Part shown: piece after piece, positions 43,487 through 52,454 of the stretch
Layout: each line of letters starts with the position of its first letter
How positions within the stretch are numbered: the first letter of the stretch is position 1
Assembly: GCA_023269545.1 (NCBI GenBank)
Contig: JAHFTB010000012.1
Coordinates: 1-64,000, forward strand
Source: Verrucomicrobiota bacterium
GTDB lineage: Bacteria; Verrucomicrobiota; Verrucomicrobiia; Chthoniobacterales; Xiphinematobacteraceae
Length of the DNA stretch: 64,000 nt
Direction of reading: 5' to 3'
Position numbers and translations under genes: made by a program
Notes under the pieces: generated by a model
The model's database searches: none
What the model saw: the letters and a program-made list of their open reading frames with translations, nothing else
Told to the model about the DNA's origin: nothing

Positions 43487-45583
43487 CTATTTCTGCCCTG
43501 CCTGAATCGCGGTGAGAGCAATGGTATAAACAATATCTTCGACTAGGGCGCCTCGGGAGAGGTCATTGACTGGCCGTTTTAATCCTTGGAGCATGGGGCC
43601 AATGCTAATTACATTAGCGCTTCGCTGAACGGCTTTATAAGTGGTATTTCCCGTATTAAGATCCGGAAAGATAAATACAGTGGCTTTACCGGCAACGGGG
43701 CTGTTGGGTGCTTTTTGTGCGGCTACGTCAGGGATGGCTGCCGCGTCGTATTGCAAAGGACCATCGAGAATTAACTGAGGATTTTTAGCCTTTGCGAGGG
43801 TGGTGGCTTTGCGCACCTTGTCTACGTCAGCTCCGTAGCCTGATTCGCCGGTGGAGTAACTGATCATAGCGACACGAGGGGGGATACCGAAGCGAAGAGC
43901 GGATGCTGCGCTTTGTACTGCAATGTCCGCTAAGGTTTCCGGATCCGGATTAGGATTTACAGCACAGTCGCCATAAATCAGCACTTGTTCGGGAAGGCAC
44001 ATAAAAAAAATGGAGGAAACCACTTTGGCATCTGCGCGTGTTTTTATGATTTGCAAAGCGGGACGGATCGTGTTGGCTGAAGAGTGAAGAGCTCCGGAGA
44101 CTAAGCCATCGACTTCTCCGAGGGCCAGCATGACTGTGCCGAGCCAAACGGTATCTTCCAATAGTTCTGCAGCATCTTTGGGAGTTAATCCCTTGTGTTT
44201 GCGCATTTCTACGAGAGGAGCGACGTATTTAGCGCGAATAAGGTCCGGATCAATTATTTCAATGGAAGTAGGCAGGTCAATTTCCTGATGTTTTGCAATG
44301 AGGCGAATGGTGTTTGGGTTTCCTAAAAGGAGACATTGAGCAATTCCGCGGTCGGCGCAAAAGGCTGCGGCACGAATAGTTCGAGGCTCTTCTCCTTCGG
44401 GCAGGATGATGTGTCGCGCGGTTTTTTTAGCGAGTTCTGTGAGTCGAAAACAGAAAGCGGCTGGGGACATTCGGGCTTCCACAGGAGCGGAGCTGTGGGC
44501 GGCGATCCAATCAGCGTCAATATGAGTGGAAATGAAATCCATGATATTACGAGCGCGTTCGATATCGTCGATAGGCACCTCATTATTCATGCGATTGAGG
44601 TGAGTGGCAGTCTCCCAGCTATTGGTCCGAACTCGTAAGACAGGCAAATCGGTTTCCCAGGCCGGCTTGCAGAGTTCCATGATGGTAGTATTGAGGCCGG
44701 TGTCGCCGGTTAAGAGAAGTCCCGCCAGAGGGATTTTATTGAGAGCAGCCATTGCCACCCCCAGGATGACGTCACTGCGATCAGCGGGGGTAATGAGAAC
44801 GGCACCGGGAATAAAGGTGTGCATCATGTTGGGCACCGTTCGTGCAAGGAGGGCAATATTTTTAGCTCGGCGTGTGAATAAAGCTCCCTCATAGAGAATT
44901 TCGGCTTTTAGGTAGCGACAGATATCCACCGTGCGGCAGGCGGCCAGTTCGGCATTTTCAGGAATAGCGCCGATGAGTCGGCAACGATTGGGGCGTAGAA
45001 GATGGCTGTCGTGCGCCCATTCCGAGCGAATTTCTTCAGGGGATTTACGTGTGGAAGATGCGATGCGGTTGATGAGGCATCCCAGAATGGTTTTTTTTCC
45101 AATACCGCCGAATGGCTGGGCGGCAATTTCAATCCGATTTTCCACTTCAGCCTGCGAGGCGTTAGCAGCAGAGCAAGCCAGTATGACTTCAGCGCTGAGG
45201 GCACGGGCGAGCTGTACGTTGAGTTCGACGGAGTAGTTGGAATCCGAATGAGGAACCAGGCCTTCGATGATGACCACATCCGCGTGGCCTACGGATTCAT
45301 GGAAGACATGGATGGTGCGTTCCAGTAATTCATCCCAGCGTCCCGCTTTCATGAGTTTTTCCGCATCTTCGAGAGGAATGGGATTGGCGGGTTTGAGACC
45401 GGTGGTAGCTCGGATAAAATGGGGAGATCGGTCCGGTCCAGCGTGAGTGTCGGAAGGCTGTCCGATTGGTTTGCAAAAAGCAACGCGGACCCCTCGATTA
45501 TCTAATGCACGGACCATTCCGAGAGCTAACGAAGTCAGGCCGCAGTCACTGCCAACAGGAGCAAGAAAAAGAGTGTGAGGCAT
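43487..45583 (-). CDS. pta: Phosphate acetyltransferase, long form
   Basis: Pta interconverts acetyl-CoA and acetyl phosphate. The 698 aa, close to E. coli Pta (714), comprise an N-terminal BioD-like P-loop domain (start LFLAPVGSDCGLTSLALGM) and a central DRTGG domain. The C-terminal PTA_PTB catalytic domain shows ILPEGEEPRTIRAA, SGALHSSANTIRPALQII, MISYSTGESG and LDGPLQYDAA. It follows ackA by 3 bp on the same strand, a classic acetate operon making or using ATP through acetyl phosphate. Acetyl phosphate may also phosphorylate response regulators such as the NarL-type gene immediately upstream of ackA. Confidence 0.97.
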   Translation of the reverse strand: MPHTLFLAPVGSDCGLTSLALGMVRALDNRGVRVAFCKPIGQPSDTHAGPDRSPHFIRATTGLKPANPIPLEDAEKLMKAGRWDELLERTIHVFHESVGHADVVIIEGLVPHSDSNYSVELNVQLARALSAEVILACSAANASQAEVENRIEIAAQPFGGIGKKTILGCLINRIASSTRKSPEEIRSEWAHDSHLLRPNRCRLIGAIPENAELAACRTVDICRYLKAEILYEGALFTRRAKNIALLARTVPNMMHTFIPGAVLITPADRSDVILGVAMAALNKIPLAGLLLTGDTGLNTTIMELCKPAWETDLPVLRVRTNSWETATHLNRMNNEVPIDDIERARNIMDFISTHIDADWIAAHSSAPVEARMSPAAFCFRLTELAKKTARHIILPEGEEPRTIRAAAFCADRGIAQCLLLGNPNTIRLIAKHQEIDLPTSIEIIDPDLIRAKYVAPLVEMRKHKGLTPKDAAELLEDTVWLGTVMLALGEVDGLVSGALHSSANTIRPALQIIKTRADAKVVSSIFFMCLPEQVLIYGDCAVNPNPDPETLADIAVQSAASALRFGIPPRVAMISYSTGESGYGADVDKVRKATTLAKAKNPQLILDGPLQYDAAAIPDVAAQKAPNSPVAGKATVFIFPDLNTGNTTYKAVQRSANVISIGPMLQGLKRPVNDLSRGALVEDIVYTIALTAIQAGQK

Positions 45584-45586
45584 TTT

Positions 45587-46810
45587 TTAGCAGGGTTTCA
45601 TTAGGCGGGTGGTTTCTCGGGCGATAAGAAGTTCTTCATTGGTCGGAACCACTAAGGCGAGAAGCTGGGAATCCGAAGTAGTGATTCGTCCGGCAGCCCC
45701 AGCACCGTGACTCCTATTGAGTTCGTGATCAATGGTAGCATGGAAGATGCGCAAATGTTCGAGCGTTCGTTGCCGGACCGGCCAGGAATTTTCGCCTATG
45801 CCGCCAGTAAAGACAATTGCATCGATGTGATCGAGGGCCGCGGCAGTTCCCAGAAGATGCTTGGCAAGACGATAACAGAATACTTCCACGGCAAGACTGG
45901 CGCGGGGGTGCCCCTTTGCTTTCTCAACTAGAAGAGTACGCATATCATTGCTTACTCCGGATAGGCCAAGAAGACCGCTTTTCTTATTCAAAATCTCAGT
46001 GACTTCCATCAAAGAAAGACCCGCTTGTTGGTGAAGAAAAAGGAATACATTCGGATCCATATCGCCAGAACGAGTCCCCATTACCAGACCCTCGAGAGGA
46101 GTGAAGCCCATACTTGTATCAACGCTTTTTCCATTTCGGACTGCACACACGCTTGCACCATTGCCGAGGTGCGCCGTGAGAAGTTGTAAATTCTCCGGAG
46201 CACTTGCCAAACGCCGCGCAGCTTCTTGAGCGACATAGCGGTGACTGGTGCCATGGAACCCGTATTTACGCACTTTATGTTGTTCGTACCATTCGTAAGG
46301 AACGGCGTAAGTATATGCGTAAGGAGGAAGGGACTGATGAAAGGCAGTGTCGAAGACTGCAACGTGGGTCAATTGAGGGAATTTTTTTCGGGCAGCACGA
46401 ATGGCCACGAGGTTGGGAGGCGCATGCAGAGGAGCAATTGTCATGCACGTGGCAATGGCTGCTTCTGCCGCATCGTCGATGACTACACTTTCACGAAATT
46501 TTTCGCCTCCGTGGACCACTCGATGTCCCACCGCCGCTATCTGAAAATCTTTGAGAGAGCGGAATATGGTGTCGAGACTTGCGGCATGAGTGGCGAACGG
46601 AATGGGGGCGGTTTTTCGAGTGCCTCCAGCGGACTTTACTTGCAGAAGGGCTTCTGCGGTGGTGAGGCGATCTGCCAGACCGGAAAAAACAATTTCTCCA
46701 CTGTCTGGCTGAATCAGAGCGAATTTGAGGGAGCTACTTCCTGAGTTGAGAACCAGAATGAGCGGTAAATGAGAGGTTGCTTGTGGTAAATCGCAATTTT
46801 GCGTCCTCAT
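45587..46810 (-). CDS. ackA: Acetate kinase
   Basis: AckA transfers phosphate between acetyl phosphate and ADP. The 407 aa show LVLNSGSSSLKFAL (phosphate-binding, residues ~18-31), GHRVVHGG, FDTAFHQSLP, KYGFHGTSHRYV with the catalytic His/Arg pair, HLGNGASVCA and FTGGIGENS. It is a full-length active-looking enzyme, first gene of the ackA-pta pair. Repeat B lies upstream, between it and the response regulator gene. Confidence 0.97.
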   Translation of the reverse strand: MRTQNCDLPQATSHLPLILVLNSGSSSLKFALIQPDSGEIVFSGLADRLTTAEALLQVKSAGGTRKTAPIPFATHAASLDTIFRSLKDFQIAAVGHRVVHGGEKFRESVVIDDAAEAAIATCMTIAPLHAPPNLVAIRAARKKFPQLTHVAVFDTAFHQSLPPYAYTYAVPYEWYEQHKVRKYGFHGTSHRYVAQEAARRLASAPENLQLLTAHLGNGASVCAVRNGKSVDTSMGFTPLEGLVMGTRSGDMDPNVFLFLHQQAGLSLMEVTEILNKKSGLLGLSGVSNDMRTLLVEKAKGHPRASLAVEVFCYRLAKHLLGTAAALDHIDAIVFTGGIGENSWPVRQRTLEHLRIFHATIDHELNRSHGAGAAGRITTSDSQLLALVVPTNEELLIARETTRLMKPC

Positions 46811-46842
46811 GATATCTTTTCTGCTATAAACATCAACTGCTA

Positions 46843-46929
46843 CCCAGGAACTGAGCTTTCTTTAAGGAAAGCATGGTTTTTTATCCATTCAGTTTTTGGG
46901 AGGAATTTGCAGCTTTTTTTGGGCTATGG
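46843..46929 (+). repeat. Repeat B, near-full copy
   Basis: CCCAGGAACTGAGCTTTC, then TTTAAGGAAAGCATGG, TCCATTCAGTTTTTGGGA and ATTTGCAGC followed by poly-T and GGGCTATGG. It occupies most of the gap between the response regulator stop and the ackA start codon, hence inside the probable ackA leader. Confidence 0.7.
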
Positions 46930-46950
46930 GGGGGATAGCAAGAGTAGTAA

Positions 46951-47583
46951 TTAGATACCATTTCTTTTTGCATAGGCAATCATAGAAGCCAAATCCAACA
47001 TTCCTGTTTTGCGACATACAGATTGTCGATGTTTCTCCACCGTACGTGGGCTGAGTCCCAACTTTTCGGCCACTTGTCTGCTAGTGAGCCCTTGAGCAAT
47101 CAGATGAAGTACTTCTTGCTCACGATCGCTCAGAATTTTTTGAAACGCATAAGGATCGGACGACATTTTACGTCTAGCTTCCATTACAGTAGGAGTAAAA
47201 TAAACGCCTCCACCGGCAACTGCTTCCAGTGCATTGCGCAGTACTTCCAGAGGTTGGGTTTTTTCTACGAATCCATGGACTCCCGATTCATTCATATTTT
47301 GAATTGTTTTCGGAGTCGTTTCGAGACTCACTGCAAGAATCCGTGTTTCCGGAACTTCTAAAGTGAGTTTTTTTGCAAGGGTGGGGCCCCCTCCATCAGG
47401 CAGTTGAAAGTCTACCATAGCGACATGTGGTTTGACTTTCCTACAGAGAAGAAAACCTTCTTCTGCGTCGGATGCTGAGTAGACGACACTAAAATGCCAG
47501 TCACTTTGCAAAATTTTCCTCAATAGGTCGCAAAGAAGCGTTTCCCCATCGACAACTACAGCTCTCCAAGATTGCGAATGCAT
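46951..47583 (-). CDS. NarL/FixJ-type response regulator
   Basis: The 210 aa comprise a receiver domain (1-120) with the acidic pair VVDGE near residue 10, phosphoacceptor Asp58 (VAMVDFQLPDGG) and switch Thr/Lys positions (AVSLETT, EKTQ). The LuxR-type helix-turn-helix (about 146-205) reads LSDREQEVLHLIAQGLTSRQ, then LSPRTVEKHRQSV. No sensor kinase lies beside it, so it is an orphan in this window. Its targets are unknown. Confidence 0.93.
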   Translation of the reverse strand: MHSQSWRAVVVDGETLLCDLLRKILQSDWHFSVVYSASDAEEGFLLCRKVKPHVAMVDFQLPDGGGPTLAKKLTLEVPETRILAVSLETTPKTIQNMNESGVHGFVEKTQPLEVLRNALEAVAGGGVYFTPTVMEARRKMSSDPYAFQKILSDREQEVLHLIAQGLTSRQVAEKLGLSPRTVEKHRQSVCRKTGMLDLASMIAYAKRNGI

Positions 47584-48463
47584 GCCTAAAGTGAATTTCT
47601 ACCTATGTCATCTGTGATATAGTGAGAAAGGTCAACTGGTTGAATTGGGTGTGGTACGCGCAAATTACTAGACTTCATTTTAAAGGATTGGGTAACTGAA
47701 CTTCGGGACAGTGGTGTTAAATTTAGTTGTGTTTTTGGGTATTTCTAGGGGGTCCGCTTAAAATTGTTCTCTTTTTTAACATTCTCGCAGCTACGGTATT
47801 TTCTACTACCAGTGTTTATAAAACCGGGCGTGGGGGGGATTAATGGTATGAGATCAAATCTGTATCTGATATGCAGGACTAAAAAGACAAATTTATCGCT
47901 AAATTAAACAAAACTGTACATGTTTCTGTCAGAACACCTTGAGAATAAAAGCATCCGACAAGTCGTTGGAAAATTGCTCAAAAACCTTGTAATTTGGGTC
48001 GTTAAAATCGGAGTGCCCTTTAGTGATGTCTTCTTGTTGCATATGTACATTGATTTTTAAAGTGCTCTAAAGAGGCTTCATAAAAGAGCAATGTAGGAGA
48101 GATATACGCAAAGAGAAATGGGGTCTGAATTCGGCGCTCCTCACTTCTTCATGAGGCGCCTCTTTATTGCCCTAGCCTAAACCATCCTGTAGAGCCCTTG
48201 TGAGGTTCTCAGCTATGGAACATTTGGTTCTGAGCTTGTTTCTTTACCTTGCGCGCATATGCCTCCTTCATTGAAGAAGCAAATTTTTGCATTAAGTAAC
48301 TTTTACTATAATACCACATGAAGACGTCTCCGGCGGGAAAAAGACCCATAAATTTGCAAGGCGTAAGCGAAAAATAATGCAAGGCAGTTCCGGAGTAGTT
48401 TCCGGTTCACATGGGCAAACAAAGTGGAAGAACACGAAGTAAAAGGAAGACACGAGGTGTTCC
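47584..48463. other. 880-bp region without a protein gene
   Basis: No reading frame here looks coding. The only structure I can support is a terminator-like hairpin at 48133-48166. I looked for 6S RNA, SRP RNA, tmRNA and RNase P landmarks and found none. The size is unusual for the window and could house a regulatory RNA or decayed gene. Confidence 0.5.
48133..48166 (+). terminator. Terminator-like hairpin
   Basis: GGCGCTCCTCA pairs with TGAGGCGCC (one bulge) and is followed by TCTTTATT. It lies in the long gene-free gap, so it may end an unrecognised transcript coming from the left. Confidence 0.45.
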
Positions 48464-49168
48464 TTAAGAACTTGATTCGTTCACTTTGGAAACGACGGTC
48501 TTTTCGTTGCTATCTTTTTGTGAAATATGCCCACGTGTTTTGCGCCAGTGTAAAAAGCTTTCCCAGGCGATCGGCATCAAGGACAAGACAATGATACCGA
48601 TGACGGCTAGCTCAAAGTTTTCCTTAATGATTGGAATATTGCCGAAAAACCAGCCGGCTAGCGTCATAGACATTACCCATAGGGTAGCACCGATAGCGTT
48701 AAAAAATAAAAATTTCCGATACGTCATTCTTCCCATGCCGGCTACGAAAGGAATCAGGGTACGGAGAATAGGTAAAAAGCGAGAGAGAATCACAGCCTTG
48801 CCTCCATGTTTTGCAAAAAACATTTCCGCACGTTCCAAATATTTCTTTTTTAGAATCAGCGCATTTTCTTTAAAGAGAGGGGCTCCTAATCGTCTGCCAA
48901 TGCTGTAATTCACGACATTCCCCATAAAAGCTGCTATCATCAGAAGGATCATGCAAAGGGGCACATTGAAATAACCGCGTGCCGCAAGGGCCCCCACAGT
49001 AAAAAGCAGCGCATCTCCCGGTAAAAATGGGGTGACTACCAACCCAGTTTCGCAAAAGACAATCAGGAAAAGAAGGGCATAAGTCCAGAATCCATAATGA
49101 ACACAAACGTATTCCAAATGACGGTCTACTTTGAACAAATAGTCAGAAACAAAATGAAGCAATTCCAT
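48464..49168 (-). CDS. DedA family membrane protein
   Basis: 234 aa with about five hydrophobic segments. The DedA/SNARE-associated pattern is clear: FLIVFCETGLVVTPFLPGDALLF (membrane re-entrant region with the essential Glu), GNVVNYSIGRRLG, FAKHGGKAVILSRFLPILRTLIPFVAG with the FxR...P segment, and GATLWV. DedA proteins recycle the lipid carrier undecaprenyl phosphate or scramble phospholipids across the membrane. No start alternative is needed. Its upstream neighbour on the same strand is the metal ATPase, 175 bp away with a repeat B copy between them. Confidence 0.93.
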   Translation of the reverse strand: MELLHFVSDYLFKVDRHLEYVCVHYGFWTYALLFLIVFCETGLVVTPFLPGDALLFTVGALAARGYFNVPLCMILLMIAAFMGNVVNYSIGRRLGAPLFKENALILKKKYLERAEMFFAKHGGKAVILSRFLPILRTLIPFVAGMGRMTYRKFLFFNAIGATLWVMSMTLAGWFFGNIPIIKENFELAVIGIIVLSLMPIAWESFLHWRKTRGHISQKDSNEKTVVSKVNESSS

Positions 49169-49245
49169 GAGATAAGGGAGAGAAGGGGAGAGTCTTGCGG
49201 AGGATTCTACATTTAAGCGCTCTTATTGGCGAACTAAAAAATACT

Positions 49246-49349
49246 GCCCTGGAACTAGTCTTTTTGGACAGGCTCCAAGAAAGCATGGTGTGATCCATTC
49301 GGTTTTTTGGGACGATTCTCGCAGCTTTTTTAGGTTGCCGAGTTTATGA
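49246..49349 (+). repeat. Repeat B, full-length copy
   Basis: GCCCTGGAACTAGTC with a T-run, then AAGAAAGCATGGTGTGATCC, ATTCGGTTTTTTGGGA, TTCTCGCAGC and GAGTTTATGAAC. It overlaps the P-ATPase stop region at its right edge and fills the gap to the DedA gene. Confidence 0.7.
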
Positions 49350-51641
49350 ACGGCGAACTGCGAGCCACGAGCCGCTCAAGAGTCGAAGACTGTTTAATAC
49401 CACAAGTAGCGTACTTCCTTCGTGTACGGCTACACCGAAAGCGAGTGGAATTGGGAATAGGAACGTAGCCAGCACCATAGTCACCACTGTTCCCAAGGCA
49501 ATAGTAACGTTCTGATAAATAATGGTCTTGGATTTTCGGCTTAATTGATAAGCCAAAACAAAATTTTCCAATCGGTCCTTCATTAGGACCACTTCAGCTT
49601 GTTCCAAAGCTGCGTCTGATCCCCGTGCACCCATTGCCACACCTACATCCGCCGCTGCAATACACGGTGCATCATTGACTCCGTCCCCAATCATGGCAAT
49701 ACGCCCTCTTTGCTTTAATTCTTCGATTGCAGAGACTTTTTGTTCGGGGAGAAGATGAGCGCGAATTTCTCTCACTTGCACGTGGTGACCAATATTTTGT
49801 GCGGATTCTTGCCGATCTCCTGTGAGCATTACAGTATGAAGACCCATGCTATGAAGCTGTGCGAGGGTGTTTTTTGCTTCTGAACGAATCTCTTCTTCAA
49901 AAATAAAACGCGCCAGAAGATTCGGGCCTGCTAACCAAACTTCAGTCCCAGTGTGAAGCGTTTCCGAAATAGGTCGGATGGTTTCTATAAATGTCCGGGA
50001 ACCCAAGTAATAAGTCTGTCCGATTATTTTGCATTGGATTCCTTTTCCGGGAAAGAATGCAAAATTTTCAGTTGTGAGCTGTTGAGAATTAGGAAGAGCC
50101 TTACGAAGTGTGCGAGAAATAGGATGTTCGGACAAGGCTGCTAGGGTGGCGGCAATCGCATGAACCTCTTCCTCGGTGGCTTCAAAAATTTTAGTTGAGG
50201 TTAATTTTAATGATCCCGATGTCAGAGTGCCGGTTTTATCTAATGCCACGACTTTTACTGTGGAAAGCGTTTCAATAGCTGCTCCACCTCGGAAAAGAAT
50301 GCCTCGTTTTGCTCCGGTCGCAATGGCCGAGAGAATAGCGGAAGGGACTGAGAGGACGAGTGCGCAGGGAGAAGCAACGACTAATAAGGTCATCACTCGA
50401 TAAAAGGCACTGGCAGATTGTTCTGTGGAAATGAAAGGATGGAGATGAAATACTAGCCACCAAACAAAGAACATTCCGAAGCAAAGGCTGAGAATTCCCC
50501 AGGTATACCCCGTACCGAATCGGTCTGTAAAACGCTGGCTGGGAGCTTTCAGTGCTTGTGCCTCCCGAATAAGACGAATAATTTTTTGAAGGGCGCTTTC
50601 GCTGGCTGGACGAAGCACGCGTCCTTTTAATGCGCCCCATAGATTCATAGTTCCGGCAAACGCGATATCCCCCACTTTTTTTGAAATTGGATGCGATTCC
50701 CCCGTCAAATTCGATTCATCGCATGCGCTTTCTCCGGAAATTACTTCCATATCCACTGGAATCAGTTCGCCAGGAGTAAGGAGAATCCGCATTCCGGATT
50801 GAAGTTCTTCGACAGGGAGCTCGCATTCTCCCTGATCTGTCAGGACGCGTGCAGCCTTGGGTGAGCTTCGAAATAACGCATTAATTTCTTTTTTAGTACG
50901 CCCCATCGCGTAGTGCTCCATGGCGCCAGATGCAGAAAATAGAAAAAGCAATAAGGCTCCTTCTCGCCATGCCCCAATAGCTGCGGTTCCTAAGGCCACT
51001 GCGAGCATGAGAAAATGGATGTCGAGTTCTTTTTTACGAAGATGTTCCCAAGCATCCTTTGCGGCATCCCAACCTCCGCAAAGGTAGGCAATCACATAAA
51101 AGATGATGGCTAGCTCCCGATTTCCAAAAAAGTGATCGGAAAAAATTCCTGCTATCCCCGTTAAAAAACAGCCGCAGGCACACCAGGCCATGGTCTTCCA
51201 TTCCTGATCCCCTTCTTCAAAGGGACGATGTTCACGAGGAACATATTTCGGCCATTTGATGTGACACCAGCGCCAAAGAGAAATCGCAGTGGAGCAGGTA
51301 TTTTTCTCAATCAAGGTATTCCCAAAAATATGCTTCACCACAACACGGTCATTGACTGGAACTTCCGAGAGATGGCTGCCGCAAGCGGAACAAACACCGT
51401 CAATGTGACCGCAGATTTGTCCGGACCCGGCCAGAGCCTCAGAAACCCGGTTGGCTAGGCGTCCCCCTTTATCCACACCGATGGTGGCAATGGAAACAGC
51501 ATGTTTGCTTGCGTCGAGAGCAACGGCCTCCAGCCGTGGTTCTTCGGCGAGAATCTTAGAGACTTCGCGCACGGTGCACTTCATCGTTGAGGAGCTGGAA
51601 GACTTTTTCATGCGGTTGAGGCAAGGTGATCCTTGAATCAA
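49344..51641 (-). CDS. Heavy-metal translocating P1B-type ATPase
   Basis: The 765 aa include about eight membrane helices with the ion-binding SPC at 424-426 (the Cd/Zn/Pb and Cu/Ag groups use CPC or SPC variants). The actuator TGES is at 313-316, DKTGT with phosphorylated Asp468, the nucleotide-domain SEHPISR at 504-510, and GDGVNDAP at 652-659. The N-terminus has an HMA-like ferredoxin fold without its CxxC, followed by a Cys-rich stretch CGHIDGVCSACG (77-88). SPC instead of CPC, together with the HP motif, leaves Zn/Cd/Co specificity open. It would export a metal across the cytoplasmic membrane. Confidence 0.9.
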   Translation of the reverse strand: MIQGSPCLNRMKKSSSSSTMKCTVREVSKILAEEPRLEAVALDASKHAVSIATIGVDKGGRLANRVSEALAGSGQICGHIDGVCSACGSHLSEVPVNDRVVVKHIFGNTLIEKNTCSTAISLWRWCHIKWPKYVPREHRPFEEGDQEWKTMAWCACGCFLTGIAGIFSDHFFGNRELAIIFYVIAYLCGGWDAAKDAWEHLRKKELDIHFLMLAVALGTAAIGAWREGALLLFLFSASGAMEHYAMGRTKKEINALFRSSPKAARVLTDQGECELPVEELQSGMRILLTPGELIPVDMEVISGESACDESNLTGESHPISKKVGDIAFAGTMNLWGALKGRVLRPASESALQKIIRLIREAQALKAPSQRFTDRFGTGYTWGILSLCFGMFFVWWLVFHLHPFISTEQSASAFYRVMTLLVVASPCALVLSVPSAILSAIATGAKRGILFRGGAAIETLSTVKVVALDKTGTLTSGSLKLTSTKIFEATEEEVHAIAATLAALSEHPISRTLRKALPNSQQLTTENFAFFPGKGIQCKIIGQTYYLGSRTFIETIRPISETLHTGTEVWLAGPNLLARFIFEEEIRSEAKNTLAQLHSMGLHTVMLTGDRQESAQNIGHHVQVREIRAHLLPEQKVSAIEELKQRGRIAMIGDGVNDAPCIAAADVGVAMGARGSDAALEQAEVVLMKDRLENFVLAYQLSRKSKTIIYQNVTIALGTVVTMVLATFLFPIPLAFGVAVHEGSTLLVVLNSLRLLSGSWLAVRRS

Positions 51642-51745
51642 GGCGACCTCTTACTGCGTGATCGTCAATCTAACCTAATCAACGAAAATACGGAGATAAA
51701 ATTTTATCCGAATTTAGGAAGTATCGTCAAAGTAGGAGTAGGCAG

Positions 51746-51804
51746 CCTTGCCAGGCAAGGCGCCAAAACCAGGCAATATCCAGTGTGATCCTGGCTGGTT
51801 TTGG
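51746..51804 (+). promoter_or_regulatory. Two stacked inverted repeats in the rfaE2 leader
   Basis: CCTTGCC-A-GGCAAGG (51746-51760) is a perfect odd palindrome. CCAAAACCAG (51763-51772) pairs perfectly with CTGGTTTTGG (51795-51804) to form a 10-bp stem. They lie about 85-140 bp ahead of the likely rfaE2 start, in the gap to the divergent P-type ATPase, and could be an operator, an attenuator or part of a repeat. Confidence 0.55.
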
Positions 51805-51888
51805 CAATACCGCTTGGCTCGAAAAAAACGGCAATCCCTCAGGGCGAGAGCTCTTGCGAAAGGGGAGACTTCGCGTCATGATTTTTCA

Positions 51889-52359
51889 ATGAGTGAAGTA
51901 CTAGCGCCCGAAAGTTTGAAGGCATGGGCTCAAAAACTCCGTCAACAGGGAGTACGACTTGTTTTGACAAATGGTTGTTTCGACATATTACATGCCGGGC
52001 ATGTGCGCTATCTGAAATCCGCCAGGAGTTTAGGTGACGCCTTGTTGGTAGCTGTGAATTCCGATATGTCAGTACGTAGTTTGAAAGGCAAGGGACGTCC
52101 TATCAACGGCCAGGACGATCGAGTGGAAATTGTGGCGGCTCTCCAATGTGTGGATTATGCCACGATTTTCGATTCTCTGCGAATGACTCAATTGATTCGG
52201 GAGGTGCATCCTGCCATATATGCCAAGGGAGGTGATTATACTCTCGAAACGTTGGATACGGAAGAAGTCGCTGCTTTGCGAGAGGTAGGAAGCGAGATTC
52301 GCCTTTTACCTCAGGTGCCAGGCCGTTCCACTACTAGTCTTATAGCGAAATTCCTATAA
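51889..52359 (+). CDS. rfaE2: D-glycero-beta-D-manno-heptose 1-phosphate adenylyltransferase
   Basis: It activates heptose phosphate to ADP-heptose for the lipopolysaccharide core. The nucleotidyltransferase motifs are VLTNGCFDILHAGHVRYL (the HxGH box) and GGDYTLETL with the KGGDY segment; VNSD and PGRSTTSLI complete the fold. The frame is open from 51748, but that N-terminus lacks protein-like character and overlaps hairpin DNA, so I start at ATG 51889 (MSEVLAPESLKAW). It equals the C-terminal half of E. coli HldE, as in bacteria with split rfaE1/rfaE2. The stop codon at 52357 lies inside a repeat D half. Confidence 0.9.
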   Translation: MSEVLAPESLKAWAQKLRQQGVRLVLTNGCFDILHAGHVRYLKSARSLGDALLVAVNSDMSVRSLKGKGRPINGQDDRVEIVAALQCVDYATIFDSLRMTQLIREVHPAIYAKGGDYTLETLDTEEVAALREVGSEIRLLPQVPGRSTTSLIAKFL

Positions 52360-52364
52360 AATGA
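52341..52364 (+). repeat. Repeat D half-site containing the rfaE2 stop
   Basis: TATAGCGAAATTCCTATAAAAT overlaps the last codons (LIAKFL) and the TAA stop of rfaE2. Confidence 0.65.
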
Positions 52365-52454
52365 GTTTGCGCTTCGTAGTTTTCAGAAATAATTAATTGT
52401 TAGTTTGTTATATAAACTAACGAGTCGCATCCAAAAGTTATCGAGAGCGAATCA

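Noticed and set aside
47584-48463. 6S RNA, SRP RNA, tmRNA or RNase P gene
   Set aside because: None of their conserved core strings was found in the gap.
51748-51888. N-terminal extension of rfaE2
   Set aside because: The extra 47 residues are not protein-like and overlap the hairpin DNA; ATG 51889 gives the usual family start.
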